From Sclerurus mexicanus (Eukaryota > Chordata > Aves > Passeriformes > Furnariidae): 64,000 bases of DNA. The position numbers and the translations under genes were made by a program. Below, one piece after another: positions 61,711 to 64,000 of the stretch (positions within the stretch are counted from its first letter, which is position 1; each line of letters begins with the position of its first letter). The stretch lies in the NCBI GenBank assembly GCA_013396755.1, contig VWZF01001848.1, forward strand, positions 1,407,569 through 1,471,568. The letters are read 5' to 3'. A model generated the notes under the pieces. The model searched no databases. It saw only the letters and a program-made list of their open reading frames with translations, and was not told where the DNA came from.

Positions 61711-64000
61711 AAGAACAAAAACACAAAGTGGAAAAGAAAACTGATGCAAAAGAAAGATTTCAGAGAGAATTTATGGTACTTTAAATCCCTATTTCTTTTG
61801 CCAGGTAGAGAAATCTTAATCCTGTTACACGATCTTAATATCTTTCCAACTGCTTTCAGTGAATCACTGCCATTACCAATATGGGCAGAAATTTACTCTA
61901 TCAGCTTCCCAGACACTGAATACAGTGTTGGCAGGACTGACAGATATTAACTCAGTGAGTCAGATAGGGTGTTCTTTTTTTATCTCCAAAGCTCACAGGA
62001 GCAGCTCTAGCCATGTTGCCACTGCAGCTGCACTTGGCCAGCCAGTGTGCTAAGACTGGGACTGCTGATGATTGGTACTTCAAGACTTGCTGGTAAATGC
62101 AGGCCCTTCCAAAAGGTAATGAGACTGTTATGGACATCCTGAAGTACATCCACGAGGTCATGTCAGTCATATTCAGGAATCTAGGAAAACCCTAACATAA
62201 CACTGTAATTGTCATTATAATGGTTCATAGTTGCAGGCATCATTATCTTGGTTGATAAGCTTTTTCTGTCTCACAAAGCTCCCTCACTGGAGCCTGTGAC
62301 ATTACTTACCTGTGACATTACTGTGGAGAATTTCACATTTAATTATTTTTTCTTGCTTGGTTCTAACATACACCCCTTTCAGATACAGCTGTTTAAACAA
62401 AGTGTCACTTGTTTTGTGGAAGCAAAGTCCATACATCTTGTCTTTATATAATGGGAATATGTTTTGTTCTTTGGCAGGAAAAATGAGGTTTTTTCTGTAC
62501 CTCTCCTATAGAAATAGCTAGGTCTGAAGGTGATCATGATAGAAGACAGCAAAGAATGCACTCTACACTCAGTAGAAACACACCTTGAAAGCAATCTGAA
62601 GGTGCTATGAATTAGTCATGTGTGCTGTGGAGTCATTACATGGTTGACTTCTGCCAAATGGAACCAGTGGATGAAGTAGCAGCCAGCATCTCAGGTTGCT
62701 TTTCAAGAGACATTAGACTTTGTTTTCTCTGATTTTTCCATTCTTTTCTGCTTTCAGTGTTCCATCCTTTGAATCATTTAAGAAGTCCAAATTTCAAAAC
62801 CAAGTACTCACTGAGAAAGACAGGCTATGCTGATCTATAGCCAGAAAACTGCAGCCATTTCTTCCGGATGAATGCATCACTGTGCTTGTTTTGTCCTTGT
62901 GCTTTTCCTCAGCAACAGTTGGCCACAGGGCAAGGAAGAATGCTAAGGAGATGGCTTTATCTACCTCTCCCTATAAACAGACCTACCTACCAGCATCCAC
63001 CCCTTCTCTGGTATCATACTGCATTAACCTGAAGCAATCTCCTTTGGGCCACCACAAAATATCAAACCTGCAGGACTTATCTGTTTGAGAGTTTAGCAAA
63101 AGGTACTTGTGGTCTGTTTTTCATGAGCACTTCCATTCATTCCTTTGGTCCCAATCATTTTGATGAAGTTGCACTTCAGGAATATTGAGGACCAAATCAT
63201 TAAGTGATTTGGACAGTTCTATTTACATAGCAATTGCTTTTTCAAGACAGTCACAACCATATTGACTGATCACATTTCTGCTGAAGCAGATGAGTACCAA
63301 TGCACTTCATGGAGATCTGGGGTGCTATCCCATACTGCCTTAATACAAGTTTCCAGCTGTTTCCAGCTTATGAAAATTCCAGAGTCTTTTGCAGCTCACC
63401 AGATGAAAAGCTGCAAGTCCTGACAGTGTGACTTCAGGTTTCCATGAGTGCTATACTGCAAGGACAGCCAACAGGTAGATCAGCAACAGACTAAAAGGAA
63501 ACAAATTGCAAGTTTCTACAGGAATTTCTTTCCTAGTCTGCATAAATTACTGATGTGTTAGTGTAACATTAAAGAGAGGTTGTCTGACTGCTATCCGATG
63601 GTAGATGTTAGGGTTCTGGGTGAAACAACTGCCCTGCTCCATCTGCACCTGGCAGTGATTACCTGCAATGCTCCTCTTCCCCTTAGGGTATCCCTTCAGC
63701 ATTCAGTACCTTGACAGGAGATCGAACCCCATTCAAGTGCAAGGCCAACCTAAGTGATGGATTATAAGTGATGTTTAGTGTTTATTAGCAGTCAAGCCTT
63801 TTCAGGAACCATACTAAATGTAAAACAGCAACTCTGCCTTTCTCCCTTGTTCTCAGTCAGTGTGTACACACACTCGTGCATACATACACACACCAAAGAG
63901 CCCAAATGAATTTCAGGAATGCCCAGATGTCATTGAGTGTGCTGGAAAGTGGCATCGATATAAGACTGATACCATGAATGTCATTACATTTGAATGTTGC
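61711..64000. other. Intergenic, no gene recognised
   Basis: Mixed DNA, with a short GTGTGTACACAC palindrome and CA units near 63860-63892. No exon recognised. Confidence 0.6.

Noticed and set aside
61108..61749. Ser/Phe/Leu-rich open frames on the minus strand
   Set aside because: Pure product of the purine microsatellite, read through an assembly gap.

Overview
The window is 64 kb of vertebrate, almost certainly avian, nuclear DNA. The bird call rests on several truncated CR1 LINE copies with the avian ATTCTATGA-type 3' end, on compact introns, and on a CCN-family gene whose protein is close to amniote CCN2. The species cannot be named from the sequence. Four assembly gaps (runs of N) are present: 17219-17288, 31842-31896, 48457-48460 and 61554-61615.

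Only one protein-coding gene can be supported: CCN2 (connective tissue growth factor, CTGF), complete on the minus strand. Its five coding exons lie between 16953 (ATG) and 15138 (stop). All four introns have GT..AG ends, and the joined CDS is 1038 nt, or 345 residues plus stop. The exons match the protein modules one to one: signal peptide, IGFBP, VWC, TSP1 and cystine-knot (CT). A TATA box lies at 17198-17203. The 5' UTR is GC-rich, has no upstream ATG and carries a CTCCG/CGGAG pentamer repeat. The 3' UTR is about 1 kb and ends at an AATAAA at 14133-14138. It contains seed matches for miR-18, miR-19, miR-30 and a miR-133 isoform. A 70-N gap removes the DNA immediately upstream of the TATA box.

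The rest looks like the gene-poor flank expected around CCN2. From 1 to 14.1 kb (downstream of the gene) there is a 1.4 kb CR1 with broken reverse-transcriptase reading frames, an isolated CpG-rich patch at 6.6-7.2 kb and an old MIR-like SINE at 13.4 kb. From 17.5 to 64 kb (upstream of the gene) there are four more CR1 pieces, one clear and one doubtful MIR/tRNA-SINE relic, microsatellites, a long purine-only tract next to a gap at 61.3-61.7 kb, and stretches that could be conserved regulatory DNA (about 35.0-35.5, 35.85-36.0, 49.8-49.9 and 50.1-50.5 kb). All five CR1 pieces are on the minus strand.

No second gene, tRNA, rRNA, CRISPR array or intact mobile element was found, and nothing supports a new multi-gene system. 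The useful leads are regulatory: overlapping miR-18/miR-19 seed matches at the CCN2 mRNA end, the orphan CpG patch, paired TEAD motifs upstream of a classic YAP/TEAD target gene, and a few perfect palindromes or hairpins in otherwise featureless DNA.
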